A stretch of 64,000 nt of DNA, from assembly GCF_009758175.1 (NCBI RefSeq), contig NZ_WRPM01000046.1:1-64000 (forward strand), given 5' to 3'. The number at the start of each line of letters is the position of its first letter. The stretch's first letter is position 1. A program made the translations under genes and the position numbers. The notes below the pieces were generated by a model, which worked only from the letters and a program-made list of their open reading frames with translations, was not told the DNA's origin and made no database searches. Below, piece by piece: positions 1 through 8,493 of this stretch. Source of the DNA: Nesterenkonia alkaliphila. Its GTDB lineage: Bacteria > Actinomycetota > Actinomycetes > Actinomycetales > Micrococcaceae.

Positions 1-2055
1 GCCATCCTCAACACCGTCCTCAGTGCCGTCTACGTCACCATCGTCGGTGCCATCCTCAACACCATCTTCAGTGCCATCTACGTCACCGTCGTCAGTGCCA
101 TCCTCAACACCGTCCTCAGTGCCATCTACGTCACCGTCGTCAGTACCGTCCTCGACACCGTCCTCGGTGCCATCTTCAGTGCCATCAACGTCACCATCGT
201 CGGTGCCATCCTCAACACCGTCCTCAGTGCCATCCTCGTCACCGTCTTCATCACCCGCATCGGGCTCAATCACGGTGATGGTGGTGCTCGCAGGCGTCTC
301 GGATACATCACCGACTGCGGTGACATCCACCGGACCAATACCGTAGTCGTCAGGAACCGGCAGAGTCACGGAGATGGTGCCATCATCATTTGCGGTAGTT
401 TCTACACCATCTTCGCCGGGGATACTGACGGTGACGTTCTCGCCGGGCGCGAAGCCCTCACCGGTCACCACTGTCTCAGCACCCTGCTCAACAACATCAG
501 GATTCGCAGAGATTGAGGTCTCGTAGACCACATCAGTGCCACGCACAGTTGAAGAAGCCAACTGAACAGTAGCCAGCGGAGAGTTGGGAAGCAGATTGAT
601 CTCTACAGCACGCACTGTGCTGGAACCCTCGCCCAGATCACCAACTCCAGGCTGGGCATTGACGGTAACGGCAACAACCTGGTTCACAACTTCCAGGAGC
701 GGTCCAACTACCTCGGTGGCCAGGGGACCAGTGATGTCGTCTACGACGCCTTCCAAGTCACCCAGCACATCGAGTGAGTCACCGAGGGCACCAGTCAGCA
801 GGCCCACAAGATCATTCGCCAGTTCCGTGACACTCCCCAGTCCGAGGAGATTCAGCAGTTCACCGACGACACCACTTGTATTGATGGTCACCAGATCGTC
901 TGCATTGCCTGCCAGCAGCTCACCTATGGTCGCGTCCACACTGAGATCGACGCTCGCGAGGAGCGGAACCGAAAGCCCAACGCTAACACCGAGCTGCGTT
1001 TCAGAGATCGATGTCTCGAGGTTCGTGACGATCTCTGTGACAACATCGGTGACTGCCTGAGTGATTCCGTCGGCAATTGCGGCAACGACGGGACCGCTCA
1101 GCAGCTCCGAATTCGCCGGCATCGCGTTGAGATTCGGAAGGTCAGGGTTAGCGGCCAGCAAAGTCTCCAGGTCAACCGTGACCGCACCGGTAGCGAGGTT
1201 GACGGTGACACCACTGGACTCACCGATCAAGTTCTCCGGCAACAGTGCTGAAAGATCTGGCGGGGTAAAGGTGACATCGGTACTCAGACCGACACCAGCA
1301 ACCCCCAGCTCAGCTCCCAAAAGACTTTCCAACTCTGACGAAAGCCCCTCGAGGGCCACCTGGAGTTCGTCAACCGTCCCTTCCAGGGAGTCGTAGACAC
1401 CACCCACAGCAGGACTGACGATATTCAGAGTGGCACCGGCAATCTGATAGGCAGGTACCGGATCCGCACCGTCAACCTGTTCAATACTGGAGGAAACAGC
1501 ACCCAACTGGAGGCTGAGGTCCTCAACGAGGTAACTGGTGCCCGCACCGCCTACCTCAGAGAGCAGCGCACTCAGATCCAGCGTCGCATCAGAGGGAAAC
1601 TCATCGGAAGCGCCGACAGCGATTCCGCCCTGATCGGCCACCGCACCAGAAGCAGCCTCTGCTCTGCCGTCATCGGCGGCCTCGGCGTACTGGTTCACCG
1701 CTCCGAGCTGAATGACACCATTGGGCCCGAACAGCTGCAGACCATCACCCAAGTCGAGACCGACGACGTTCAGAACCTCAGCACCCAAAGGGTTTGTGAC
1801 CAACGGGTGTTCACCGCTGGGATTCTCTGCCAACGCACCGTTGACCTCGGCAATGTCATCAAGATCAATATTGACTGCAGAGCCGCCTAGGAACTTACCG
1901 AGCGCCTCCGACACATCATCTGGCGCGGCTTGCGCAGGGGCAGAGCCCGCCACGGCCAAGCCTGCGGCCAATACTGCGCTGGAAGTATATGCCATCCAGC
2001 GTTTGAGCCTCCCCGGTGGAGGCGCGGATCTTTCTAAGGACGGTGAGAGAGACAA
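1..2055 (-). CDS. Choice-of-anchor G family secreted protein, 3' end outside the window
   Basis: The minus strand is open from 2055 to the left edge, so the C-terminus is missing. I prefer the TTG at 2055: an AGGGG-type ribosome site precedes it and it supplies the basic RLKR residues of a signal peptide, followed by a hydrophobic stretch ending APAQA. An ATG at 1995 would lack the basic region. The mature part contains GRAEAASGAVADQGGI and long beta-rich, leucine/valine/aspartate-rich stretches, which match the choice-of-anchor G family of actinobacterial surface proteins. After about 600 residues comes an Ig-like stretch and then the Asp/Glu/Gly/Thr repeat tract. A wall anchor is expected beyond the edge. 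The substrate or partner is unknown. Confidence 0.82.
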   Translation of the reverse strand, partial: MSLSPSLERSAPPPGRLKRWMAYTSSAVLAAGLAVAGSAPAQAAPDDVSEALGKFLGGSAVNIDLDDIAEVNGALAENPSGEHPLVTNPLGAEVLNVVGLDLGDGLQLFGPNGVIQLGAVNQYAEAADDGRAEAASGAVADQGGIAVGASDEFPSDATLDLSALLSEVGGAGTSYLVEDLSLQLGAVSSSIEQVDGADPVPAYQIAGATLNIVSPAVGGVYDSLEGTVDELQVALEGLSSELESLLGAELGVAGVGLSTDVTFTPPDLSALLPENLIGESSGVTVNLATGAVTVDLETLLAANPDLPNLNAMPANSELLSGPVVAAIADGITQAVTDVVTEIVTNLETSISETQLGVSVGLSVPLLASVDLSVDATIGELLAGNADDLVTINTSGVVGELLNLLGLGSVTELANDLVGLLTGALGDSLDVLGDLEGVVDDITGPLATEVVGPLLEVVNQVVAVTVNAQPGVGDLGEGSSTVRAVEINLLPNSPLATVQLASSTVRGTDVVYETSISANPDVVEQGAETVVTGEGFAPGENVTVSIPGEDGVETTANDDGTISVTLPVPDDYGIGPVDVTAVGDVSETPASTTITVIEPDAGDEDGDEDGTEDGVEDGTDDGDVDGTEDGTEDGVEDGTDDGDVDGTEDGVEDGTDDGDVDGTEDGVEDGTDDGDVDGTEDGVEDG
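2..253 (-). repeat. 48-bp tandem repeats coding an acidic D/G/T/E tract
   Basis: Near-identical units begin at 2, 50, 98 and 146, a period of 48 bp. A longer 60-bp unit follows from 146 and a degenerate unit starts at 206. On the minus strand each 48-bp unit codes 16 residues of the pattern DGTDDGDVDGTEDGVE. The array continues past the left edge. Units in frame, with changes mostly at third positions, suggest selection on the acidic peptide. Such tracts often bind calcium or act as flexible stalks, but that role is inferred. Confidence 0.85.
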
Positions 2056-2461
2056 TGGTTTCCCCTGTTCCAATTGACACCCAAAAGAGGGCCGGCGAGA
2101 CCGCGGGCCCACTTCATGCAAACACATTAACAAGCCCCCATCAAGGTCTTGCTAGGGAAAAAAAAAGAAGTTCCCCTAGAGGACACCTGCAGCAGCGCGC
2201 CTATTTCACTGGCTAGTAACTTCGCTTAAGACCACAGAAACCCCCAGCTCAGCAGGTGTTCCACGAGGTTCGGTGCCCTCGGGAAGCTAGTGAAGCGGCG
2301 AGGTTGGTCAGCCCAAACTCACTAGGGAACTGTTCAGGTAAAATAAGGGTAAACAGAGGGTGACTTAGGGAAGTTCTCAGGTTTACGCTACGCAGCAAAT
2401 CAGAGCAAATGTGTTCTCGCTGGCCTAGCTGCATCAGATGCAGCACATTTCTCGGCCGTCG
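2056..2461. other. Intergenic region upstream of the anchor-G gene
   Basis: About 400 bp without a convincing gene and visibly more AT-rich than its surroundings. It must hold the promoter of the leftward surface-protein gene and the end of the response-regulator transcript. It contains an A9 run (2158-2166) and a short hairpin at 2428-2444. A 65-codon minus-strand open frame at 2249-2446 has no ribosome site or recognisable sequence and I do not call it. Confidence 0.6.
2428..2444 (-). terminator. Short hairpin after the response regulator
   Basis: Perfect inverted repeat GCTGCATC-A-GATGCAGC, 17 bases past the stop codon of the response regulator. No T-run follows, so it may be a weak terminator, a processing site or an operator. 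Confidence 0.4.
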
Positions 2462-3160
2462 TCAATGACTTTCACCCACACCCGATTCGCGGGCGAGGAC
2501 TGCCGCCTGCATACGTGAGCTCAGCTGCAGTTTGGCCAGCAGACTGGAGACATGGGACTTCACTGTAGCCTCGGTGATGAACAGCTCCGCGGCAATCTGG
2601 GCATTGCCAAGTCCCCTGCCCAGGGCAGCCAGCACCTCCCGCTCCCGCGGCGTGAGTCCGTCCAGCTGCGCGTTGTCACCGGCCGGTTCCTTCGCCGCCT
2701 GATCTGAGGCGCCGCTGACAAAAGTGTCCAGCACTCTGCGGGTTACCTCAGGGGCGACGACGCCGTCCCCGGCTGCCACTCGCCGGATCGCCTCAACGAG
2801 GTCCCTGGGCTCGGCCGACTTCAGCAGGAACCCAGCCGCTCCGGCCTGCAGGGCACCGAAGACCACTTCATCGAGGTCGAAGGTAGTGAGCATCAGCACC
2901 TCAGTATCGGTCTCTTCCACGAGACGGCGGGTAGCTGCGATCCCGTCGGTGCCAGGCATTCGGGCATCCATCAACACCACATCCGGCCCCAGCGCCCGGA
3001 CCTGACCCAGGGCCGCCTCACCGTCAGCCGCTTCGCCGACCACCTCGATCCCTTCTGCAGTCTCCAGGAGCAGCCGCAGGCCGGCCCGCACACTGGAATG
3101 GTCATCGGCTAGCAGCACGGTGATTGCTGAGTCCTTCCCGCGGGCTCCCTGAGGGCTCAC
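2462..3160 (-). CDS. LuxR/NarL-family response regulator
   Basis: DNA-binding partner of the adjacent kinase. The receiver domain starts ITVLLADDHSSVRAGL, with the phospho-acceptor Asp in VLMDARMPG and the conserved Lys in FLLKSAEP. A linker is followed by a LuxR-type helix-turn-helix, LTPREREVLAALGRG to ATVKSHVSSLLAKL. The start is the GTG at 3160, which overlaps the kinase stop (GTGA) and has AAGGAGG upstream; the frame stays open to 3220 but that extension is out of character. The product is 232 aa, normal for the family. Coupled translation with the kinase supports a dedicated two-component pair. The signal and targets cannot be read from sequence. Confidence 0.93.
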   Translation of the reverse strand: MSPQGARGKDSAITVLLADDHSSVRAGLRLLLETAEGIEVVGEAADGEAALGQVRALGPDVVLMDARMPGTDGIAATRRLVEETDTEVLMLTTFDLDEVVFGALQAGAAGFLLKSAEPRDLVEAIRRVAAGDGVVAPEVTRRVLDTFVSGASDQAAKEPAGDNAQLDGLTPREREVLAALGRGLGNAQIAAELFITEATVKSHVSSLLAKLQLSSRMQAAVLARESGVGESH

Positions 3161-4371
3161 CCTTCCTCCTTGTGAATTGTCCAGTCCCGGCCCAGCGGCA
3201 GCTGCGCCTGCACTCGCCACCTGCCCCGGTGCTCCCCAACGGAGACGCTGCCGCCGATGCTCTGGGCACGTTCTTCCATGGCGATCAGCCCGGTCCCGGT
3301 CCCCTCCACCACCGCTTCGCGTTCCTCCTCGTCCAGCGCGGACTCCACGGTCAACACCAACTTCCGCCGCCCGGTCCGCAGCCAGACCTCGGCAGTCCCG
3401 GCGCCGTGCCGAGCCGCATTGGTCAGCGACTCCTGCAGGATACGCAGCAGCACGGATTGTACAGCCGGACCCAGCTGGCTCGGCGGGGCGCCGCGTACCT
3501 CGAGCTCCAGGCCCTGGCGATGCGCCTGGGCGAGCACCTGCTCCCAGGTGACTGCGGTGAGCAGCTCCGCTGCGGCGTCGTCCTCCTCCTGTCCCTGACT
3601 GCGCAGCATCTGGACCATCTGACGCAATTGATCCATGGTCTCCACACTGGTCCCCCGGATGGTCTGCAGCGCCCTGCGGTCGCGCTCATGGTCTGGATCC
3701 GCGTTCAGCACCGCCCCGGAGGTCAGGGCGATGGAAGCCACCTGAGAAGAAACTACATCGTGAAGTTCCCGGGCCATTCGGCGCCGCTCACTGTCTATCG
3801 CGGCGCTTCGTCTGCGCTGCTGCTCAGCCAGCAGCTCCCGGTGCCGCTCCTCTTCCAGCCGCTGCCTGATTTGGTCCTCTACAAAAGCCGGATAACCGCG
3901 GCGCACCTCGGCGGCCCACCAGAGCGGAACCATCAGCACCGCGGTGGCCAGCAGCAGCATACTGATCCCTGTGAGCAGCGTGTTGAAGAGGACCGCCGCT
4001 GCGGTCACCAAAATGACGACGACTCCCAACACCCGTTCAGCCGCCTTGGCCCGGCGGGCGGGTGCCCGCACGCCGTGACTGTAGATGAGATCGGTCAGGC
4101 AGATCAGGATCCCAGCGTTGAAGCCGAAGCTGAGATCGGCAGCCACGCAGGCCGCGCCCAGCAGCAGGGCCAGGGTGGGGCGCTGGACTTTGAGCAGCAT
4201 CACCGTGCCCATGGCTGCAAGTGTGACCAGGTGCCACCAAGTCTGGGGTGCCACGGGCAGGTGCTCCCACCAGGGCAGGCCGGTGGGTCCAGCCCAGCCG
4301 GCCAGCACTGCTACTACGCCCAGCGCCAGGTAGGCGGCGGTCTGCAGGTGGGCACGGTAGTTTCGGGGCAC
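3157..4371 (-). CDS. Sensor histidine kinase, NarL/DesK-like
   Basis: 404-aa membrane kinase. The N-terminal 150 residues hold several hydrophobic segments and no obvious extracytoplasmic sensor, so sensing is probably in the membrane. The HisKA_3 dimerisation region reads RRMARELHDVVSSQVA, with the His as expected phosphorylation site. The C-terminal ATPase domain contains LRILQESLTNAARHG (N-box) and GTGLIAMEERA (G-box). It starts with GTG. Its stop overlaps the response regulator start, so the two genes form an operon. Confidence 0.92.
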   Translation of the reverse strand: MPRNYRAHLQTAAYLALGVVAVLAGWAGPTGLPWWEHLPVAPQTWWHLVTLAAMGTVMLLKVQRPTLALLLGAACVAADLSFGFNAGILICLTDLIYSHGVRAPARRAKAAERVLGVVVILVTAAAVLFNTLLTGISMLLLATAVLMVPLWWAAEVRRGYPAFVEDQIRQRLEEERHRELLAEQQRRRSAAIDSERRRMARELHDVVSSQVASIALTSGAVLNADPDHERDRRALQTIRGTSVETMDQLRQMVQMLRSQGQEEDDAAAELLTAVTWEQVLAQAHRQGLELEVRGAPPSQLGPAVQSVLLRILQESLTNAARHGAGTAEVWLRTGRRKLVLTVESALDEEEREAVVEGTGTGLIAMEERAQSIGGSVSVGEHRGRWRVQAQLPLGRDWTIHKEEG

Positions 4372-4488
4372 ACCGTTATTCGACCATAGTCCTGCACCCT
4401 GCGGCCTCCGCCGAAAGTGGGAGAAGGGTTGCTGGCTGCAGAAAGCGGTTCCATCCTTTGGCCGATGTGCGCAGGAGATCCGGGCCGG

Positions 4489-5340
4489 ATGATCGTGGTT
4501 ATGAATGGACTGATTACCACTGCCCTGCTCCAGACGGGGCTCAACGCATTGCCCGGGGAGTGGCTCGGCGCAGGCGGAGAAGGCCCCTGGGCCCTGCTGG
4601 GGATCCTTACCGTGCTGGCACTGATCGACTCCACCAGCTTCGGCACCCTGCTGATCCCAGTGTGGCTGTTGATGGCTCCGGGCCGGCTGCGCGCCGGACG
4701 GGTGCTGGTCTACCTGGGCGTGGTGGCCGGGGCCTATACCGTGATCGGCCTGGTGCTCCTGGCCTCCCTGGTGCTAGTGGGAGATCAGCTGCTCGCCTGG
4801 TTCAACGCTGCCAGCGAGTCTGAGGCGTTCCTCCTCGCTCAGGCGGTGCTGGCTGCGGGGCTGATCTGGTACAGCATGCGACTGGACCCCTGGACCGAGG
4901 CGGGCAAGGAGAAGAAGCGTCAGCGCGAGGCGCAGCGCGACACCGACGGCCGCGTGAGCCGATTCCGCGCCCGGGCAGTGGGTGAGGGCTCCTCCGGGGG
5001 TCTCGGCCCCCTGTTGGCACTGGCCCTTGCCGCGGTGGGCCTGGAGATCGCCACGCTGATTCCCTATCTTGCCGGAATCGGGCTAGTAGCAGGCACGGCT
5101 CCTGAGCCGCCGGGTTCGGCACTGATGATCCTGTTCTACTGCGCGGTGATGATCACCCCGGCACTGGTGCTGCTGCTGGGCAGGATCGCAGCCCGCCCCC
5201 TGTTGGAACGCCCTTTGGCCAAACTGGAGGGTTTCCTCAGTCGGCATGCCAATGGCACGATTGCGCTGATCCTGTTCCTGCTCGGCCTGTTCCTGGGCCT
5301 GAATGCCCTGGAGGGCCTACAAGACTCCGGGCTGCTATAA
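4489..5340 (+). CDS. GAP/Sap-type multi-pass membrane protein
   Basis: About 283 aa with six or so hydrophobic segments and a charged cytoplasmic loop (KEKKRQREAQRDTDGR) in the middle. The pattern of a first segment with ALIDSTSFGTLLIPVWLLM, then a loop, then LLALALAAVGLEIATLIPYLAGI resembles the GAP (Sap, sulfolipid-1-addressing) family, which helps export cell-envelope lipids in mycobacteria. The cargo here is unknown. The frame is open from 4417; I chose the ATG at 4489 because it directly precedes the first membrane segment. It is divergent from the two-component operon and may be its target (inference). Confidence 0.75.
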   Translation: MIVVMNGLITTALLQTGLNALPGEWLGAGGEGPWALLGILTVLALIDSTSFGTLLIPVWLLMAPGRLRAGRVLVYLGVVAGAYTVIGLVLLASLVLVGDQLLAWFNAASESEAFLLAQAVLAAGLIWYSMRLDPWTEAGKEKKRQREAQRDTDGRVSRFRARAVGEGSSGGLGPLLALALAAVGLEIATLIPYLAGIGLVAGTAPEPPGSALMILFYCAVMITPALVLLLGRIAARPLLERPLAKLEGFLSRHANGTIALILFLLGLFLGLNALEGLQDSGLL

Positions 5341-5351
5341 CGTTGCCGCCC

Positions 5352-6137
5352 TCAGGCGCGCCAGGTGGCCAGACGGCCGCACATTCCGTAGAGGCGTGGG
5401 GAGCTGTCGCTGCCGGCTTGGGGTGTGCCGCGCAGCACGGTCGCCTGGCCCAGGTGGGAGCCGTCCCCGGCTGCCAGCGCGGCCAGCTGCTCGGCGGTGC
5501 GCTGGGTCTCAGCGGCCACATTGGCCTCGAAGATCTGCTGCCAGCGCTGGGTCTTGGGCCGCACTAGGTTCACCGCATACTGGTAGAACCGGCCCATCGC
5601 CGCCTCCACCCCTTCGGTTTCGATAGCAGCCAGCAGCTGCTCATAGCCTTCCAGTGCCAGGTCGCGACGGGTACGGGCGGCCTCCGCTTTGTCGGCGTCC
5701 GTTGGCAAAGCCACCGCTGCCGCGTACTTCTCAGGGTCGGCCACAATCTCTTCGGGGAAGGTCAGCACCGCGTCACCGGCCTCGGGCAGCCCGGCATTGG
5801 ACATCACCACGGCCATCTCCAACCCGCCGTGGTTGACCAGCCGGTGCACGGTCCCAGGGGTGAACCACAGCAGGGAGCCAGGCTCCAGTGCATCCTGGGC
5901 GGGCCCCGCCGCACTGATGGTGTGCACCTCGCCGCGGCCGGCAGTGATCACATAGGCCTCGGTGGACAGGGTGTGCAGATGCGGGGAGCCGCCATGCAGC
6001 CCGTCCGGGGTGTCCCAGTCGTAGACGCAGAGGTGGGAGAGGCTGGTGCCGCCGGGGAAGTGCGGCAGGGCGCGGTCCACCACGGGGCCTGCTCCGGAGG
6101 GAACCTGGCTGCCGGGGGTCTCTGCAGGGCTAGACAT
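5352..6137 (-). CDS. Cupin-domain protein
   Basis: 261 aa. The N-terminal half is a cupin barrel with the metal-type motif HLHTLSTEAYVITAGRGEVH and a second motif WFTPGTVHRLVNHG. The C-terminal half is helical and includes a tract similar to those in sugar-associated cupins. It is last in a three-gene operon: its ATG overlaps the stop of the PmoA-like gene by one base (TGATG). A role in binding or isomerising a sugar acid is inferred from the neighbours. The precise reaction is unknown. Confidence 0.8.
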   Translation of the reverse strand: MSSPAETPGSQVPSGAGPVVDRALPHFPGGTSLSHLCVYDWDTPDGLHGGSPHLHTLSTEAYVITAGRGEVHTISAAGPAQDALEPGSLLWFTPGTVHRLVNHGGLEMAVVMSNAGLPEAGDAVLTFPEEIVADPEKYAAAVALPTDADKAEAARTRRDLALEGYEQLLAAIETEGVEAAMGRFYQYAVNLVRPKTQRWQQIFEANVAAETQRTAEQLAALAAGDGSHLGQATVLRGTPQAGSDSSPRLYGMCGRLATWRA

Positions 6138-7159
6138 CAGAGCGCGTACTCCTGAGCAATGGCGGTCAGCTCATCGCCCTCGAGCAGTTGGTCGATGAAC
6201 ACAAAGCGGTGGTTGAGTTTCAGAGTACCGTCGGCGGGCAGGTGGATCTCCTGGTCGAAGGCCGGTGAGGGGCTGGCCACCGCGAAGATCCCGGTGCGGG
6301 TGAACCATTTGACCGGGGGCACCGCAGTGTCCTCAGAGGTTGAGCTGCCCGAGTAGACCAGCACCGTGCCGCCGCCGTTGAAGTCATCGTGCTCAGAGCT
6401 GAAGGCCACCCATTCGGCCTCAGTGCCCATGATGGTCGAATCCTCCTCCATCCCGGTGGAGGAGACGACCTTGCAGCCGGTCCAGGACCGCGGCCCGCGC
6501 CAGAACCAGCCGGTGTAGCCGGCTTTCTCCCGGCCAGCGGTGGTGGGGCTGCCCAAATCTATGGTGGAGCCGCGCACGTTGGTGATCTCCGTGACGAGGT
6601 CCACCGCCCAGATACCGCGGCCCTCAGCAAAGCGGTTCAGGTCCAGTGAGTGGAGGCGCTGGACCCGGTGCTCATCTATCCAATGCTCCCCTGCGGCGGT
6701 GATCCACTGCAGGTCCTCATCGAGGACCACCTCGTCCCCACCGGCTGGTGCGGTGCGGAACCCGGTATGCCGCATAGTGCCCAGGTTGTCCTTCATCACA
6801 TACCATTTGGTCTCCTTGTCGAAGGAGGCCCCGCCCCAAAAATTCTGGTCATCCACATGGGACCAGGTGAACTGCAGCCCGGTGTGCCAGCGGTGGTCCC
6901 AGGGCCGGCGCACCGAGGCCTCAGCTCCGCCGGTGAACCGCAGCGGAAACAGGTAGGGCTTGGGCGCCTCGTCCTGGGGTGAGTCGGGGTCGGTCTCGTA
7001 GCGGGCGATCTCAACGTCCCCGGCCCGCACCGAGACCGCGCCCCCTCGCTGGTGCTGCCCCACCGCCTGGGAAGACTCAGCAGCGGTGCTGGTCCCGGTA
7101 CCAGTGCTCACCCGGCCCAGTCGGGCGTCGTCGTAATTTTCAACCTCAAACTGGTTCAT
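6137..7159 (-). CDS. PmoA-like (DUF6807) family protein
   Basis: 340 aa with the family pattern KPYLFPLRFTGGAEASVRRP, WDHRWHTGLQFTWSHVDDQNFW and later GYTGWFWRGPRSWTG. The family name refers to methane oxygenase similarity in annotation only; these proteins sit with sugar oxidoreductases and glycosidases in many actinobacteria and are probably carbohydrate-related. It is sandwiched between the Gfo/Idh oxidoreductase and the cupin with one-base start/stop overlaps on both sides, so the three are translationally coupled. No catalytic residue can be assigned with confidence. Confidence 0.8.
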   Translation of the reverse strand: MNQFEVENYDDARLGRVSTGTGTSTAAESSQAVGQHQRGGAVSVRAGDVEIARYETDPDSPQDEAPKPYLFPLRFTGGAEASVRRPWDHRWHTGLQFTWSHVDDQNFWGGASFDKETKWYVMKDNLGTMRHTGFRTAPAGGDEVVLDEDLQWITAAGEHWIDEHRVQRLHSLDLNRFAEGRGIWAVDLVTEITNVRGSTIDLGSPTTAGREKAGYTGWFWRGPRSWTGCKVVSSTGMEEDSTIMGTEAEWVAFSSEHDDFNGGGTVLVYSGSSTSEDTAVPPVKWFTRTGIFAVASPSPAFDQEIHLPADGTLKLNHRFVFIDQLLEGDELTAIAQEYAL

Positions 7160-8262
7160 CAGCCCTCCTGCGGCTTCTGGTAGATGTAGTTCGCATCATG
7201 CATGCCGGTGTAGTAGATGCCGTCCTTGACCAAGTCCTCGCGACGGACCCGCTGGCCGGTCTCAGCCGACTGGTAGAGAGCGGCGATGAACTCCAAGGTG
7301 CGGCGCCCGTCGTGACCTGAGGCGCGCGGGCGGGTGCCTTCGGCCATGGCGTCGAGCAGCTCTGCCAGCTGCTGCCGGTGTGAGGAGGGGATGTTCTCCT
7401 GCGGGGCCCAGGACTGCACGGTCTCGGTGTCCTCCGCCTTATGCGGTGCCGGGGTCCACCGCCAGGAGGAGTTGTCATAGCCGTAGAGGTGCTCCACCTC
7501 CACTGTGGCGTCCTGGAAGTCGAAGCGCAGGTAGGAGGTCTCCCGGGGCGAGAGCACCGAGTTCACGATGGAGGCGATGGCTCCGGACTCCAACTTCACG
7601 ATGGCGAAGCTGACATCCTCGGTCTCGATATCGCGGTCCAGGGTGTCTGCCACTGCGGTGACCTCGGTCCAGTCGCCGAGCACCTCGAAGAGCAGGTCCA
7701 TCTGGTGGATGCCGTGACCCATCGCCGGGCCACCCCCCTCAGTGGCCCAGAGTCCGCGCCAGGGCACGTCATAGTAGGCGTGCGGGCGGTACCAGAGGGT
7801 GTTGCACAGAGCGACCATCGGCCGCCCCAGGGTGCCCTGCGCCACCTGCTGCTTCAGGGTGGCTGCCCCGGAGCCGAACCGGTGCTGAAACACGTAGCTG
7901 GCGTAGGGGCCGCCTTCACGCTCCTGGGCCTCCACCTCGTCATAGTCAGAAAGGGTGAGCATGGGGGGCTTCTCGCACCAGACCCAGGCCCCGGCCCGCA
8001 GGCCTTTGAGCACCGCCTCCTTATGCGCCGAGGGAGGGGTGCAGACGATCAGCAGATCGGGTTTCTCCGCCTCCAGCAGGGCGTCCACATCTGTGTAGCG
8101 CCCGGGAATGTCCCACTCCTGGGCTACCTGAGCGACCCGGTCGGCATCGAGATCGGCAATGGCTGCCACCTCGACCCGATCCTGGTGGGCACGCAGGGTG
8201 GGCAGATGGGCGATAGTGGCGATGCCGCCGGCACCGATGAGGCCGACTTTGACCTTGGACAT
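7159..8262 (-). CDS. Gfo/Idh/MocA-family oxidoreductase
   Basis: 367-aa NAD(P)-dependent sugar or cyclitol dehydrogenase-type enzyme. The N-terminal Rossmann fold is VGLIGAGGIATIAHLPTL, followed by the EKP motif (WCEKPPMLTL) that carries the family's catalytic Lys; His residues lie in the C-terminal substrate domain (GHGIHQMDLLFEVLGD). A good AAGGAG site precedes the ATG. It is the first gene of the operon with the PmoA-like and cupin genes, and it is divergent from lacI. A Crp-type site ends 22 bp upstream of its start, next to a LacI operator, so expression is probably repressed by LacI and linked to cAMP-Crp. Confidence 0.9.
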   Translation of the reverse strand: MSKVKVGLIGAGGIATIAHLPTLRAHQDRVEVAAIADLDADRVAQVAQEWDIPGRYTDVDALLEAEKPDLLIVCTPPSAHKEAVLKGLRAGAWVWCEKPPMLTLSDYDEVEAQEREGGPYASYVFQHRFGSGAATLKQQVAQGTLGRPMVALCNTLWYRPHAYYDVPWRGLWATEGGGPAMGHGIHQMDLLFEVLGDWTEVTAVADTLDRDIETEDVSFAIVKLESGAIASIVNSVLSPRETSYLRFDFQDATVEVEHLYGYDNSSWRWTPAPHKAEDTETVQSWAPQENIPSSHRQQLAELLDAMAEGTRPRASGHDGRRTLEFIAALYQSAETGQRVRREDLVKDGIYYTGMHDANYIYQKPQEG

Positions 8263-8284
8263 GATCCATGACTCCTTGACAGAT

Positions 8285-8300
8285 TGTGATGCTGTTCACA
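8285..8300. promoter_or_regulatory. Crp/GlxR binding site
   Basis: TGTGATGCTGTTCACA is a perfect match to TGTGA-N6-TCACA, the consensus of actinobacterial Crp/GlxR. It lies 7 bp from the LacI operator in the divergent promoter. A matching pair of sites precedes the xylanase gene. Confidence 0.8.
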
Positions 8301-8307
8301 GCCTATT

Positions 8308-8321
8308 GGAAAACGTTTGCC
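8308..8321. promoter_or_regulatory. LacI-family operator
   Basis: GGAAAACGTTTGCC is a near-palindrome with the central CG and AAACGTTT core typical of LacI/CcpA-type operators. It lies between lacI and the Gfo/Idh operon. Its exact reverse complement occurs at 57595-57608 before the xylanase gene. Confidence 0.82.
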
Positions 8322-8493
8322 CAGCGCAACAGCACCACGTAATCGCCCTCATGTCGCCATTCTTCCGGATACGATGACGAACACAGCAAGCTGCCCTGAG
8401 CTCCGCACTACCGAATCAGGGACGACGCCGCCCACCCGACCTCGATACCCCGCCCCGGGCAGCAGCCACCCCGGGAACACCAAGGAGCACGCT

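Noticed and set aside
23-346. Plus-strand Ser/Pro/Thr-rich open frame of 107 codons
   Set aside because: It is the complement of the acidic repeat tract; the minus-strand frame runs on for 2 kb with a signal peptide and family motifs, while this frame has no ribosome site.
2249-2446. 65-codon minus-strand open frame in the intergenic region
   Set aside because: No ribosome site, no recognised motif, and composition like the surrounding non-coding DNA.
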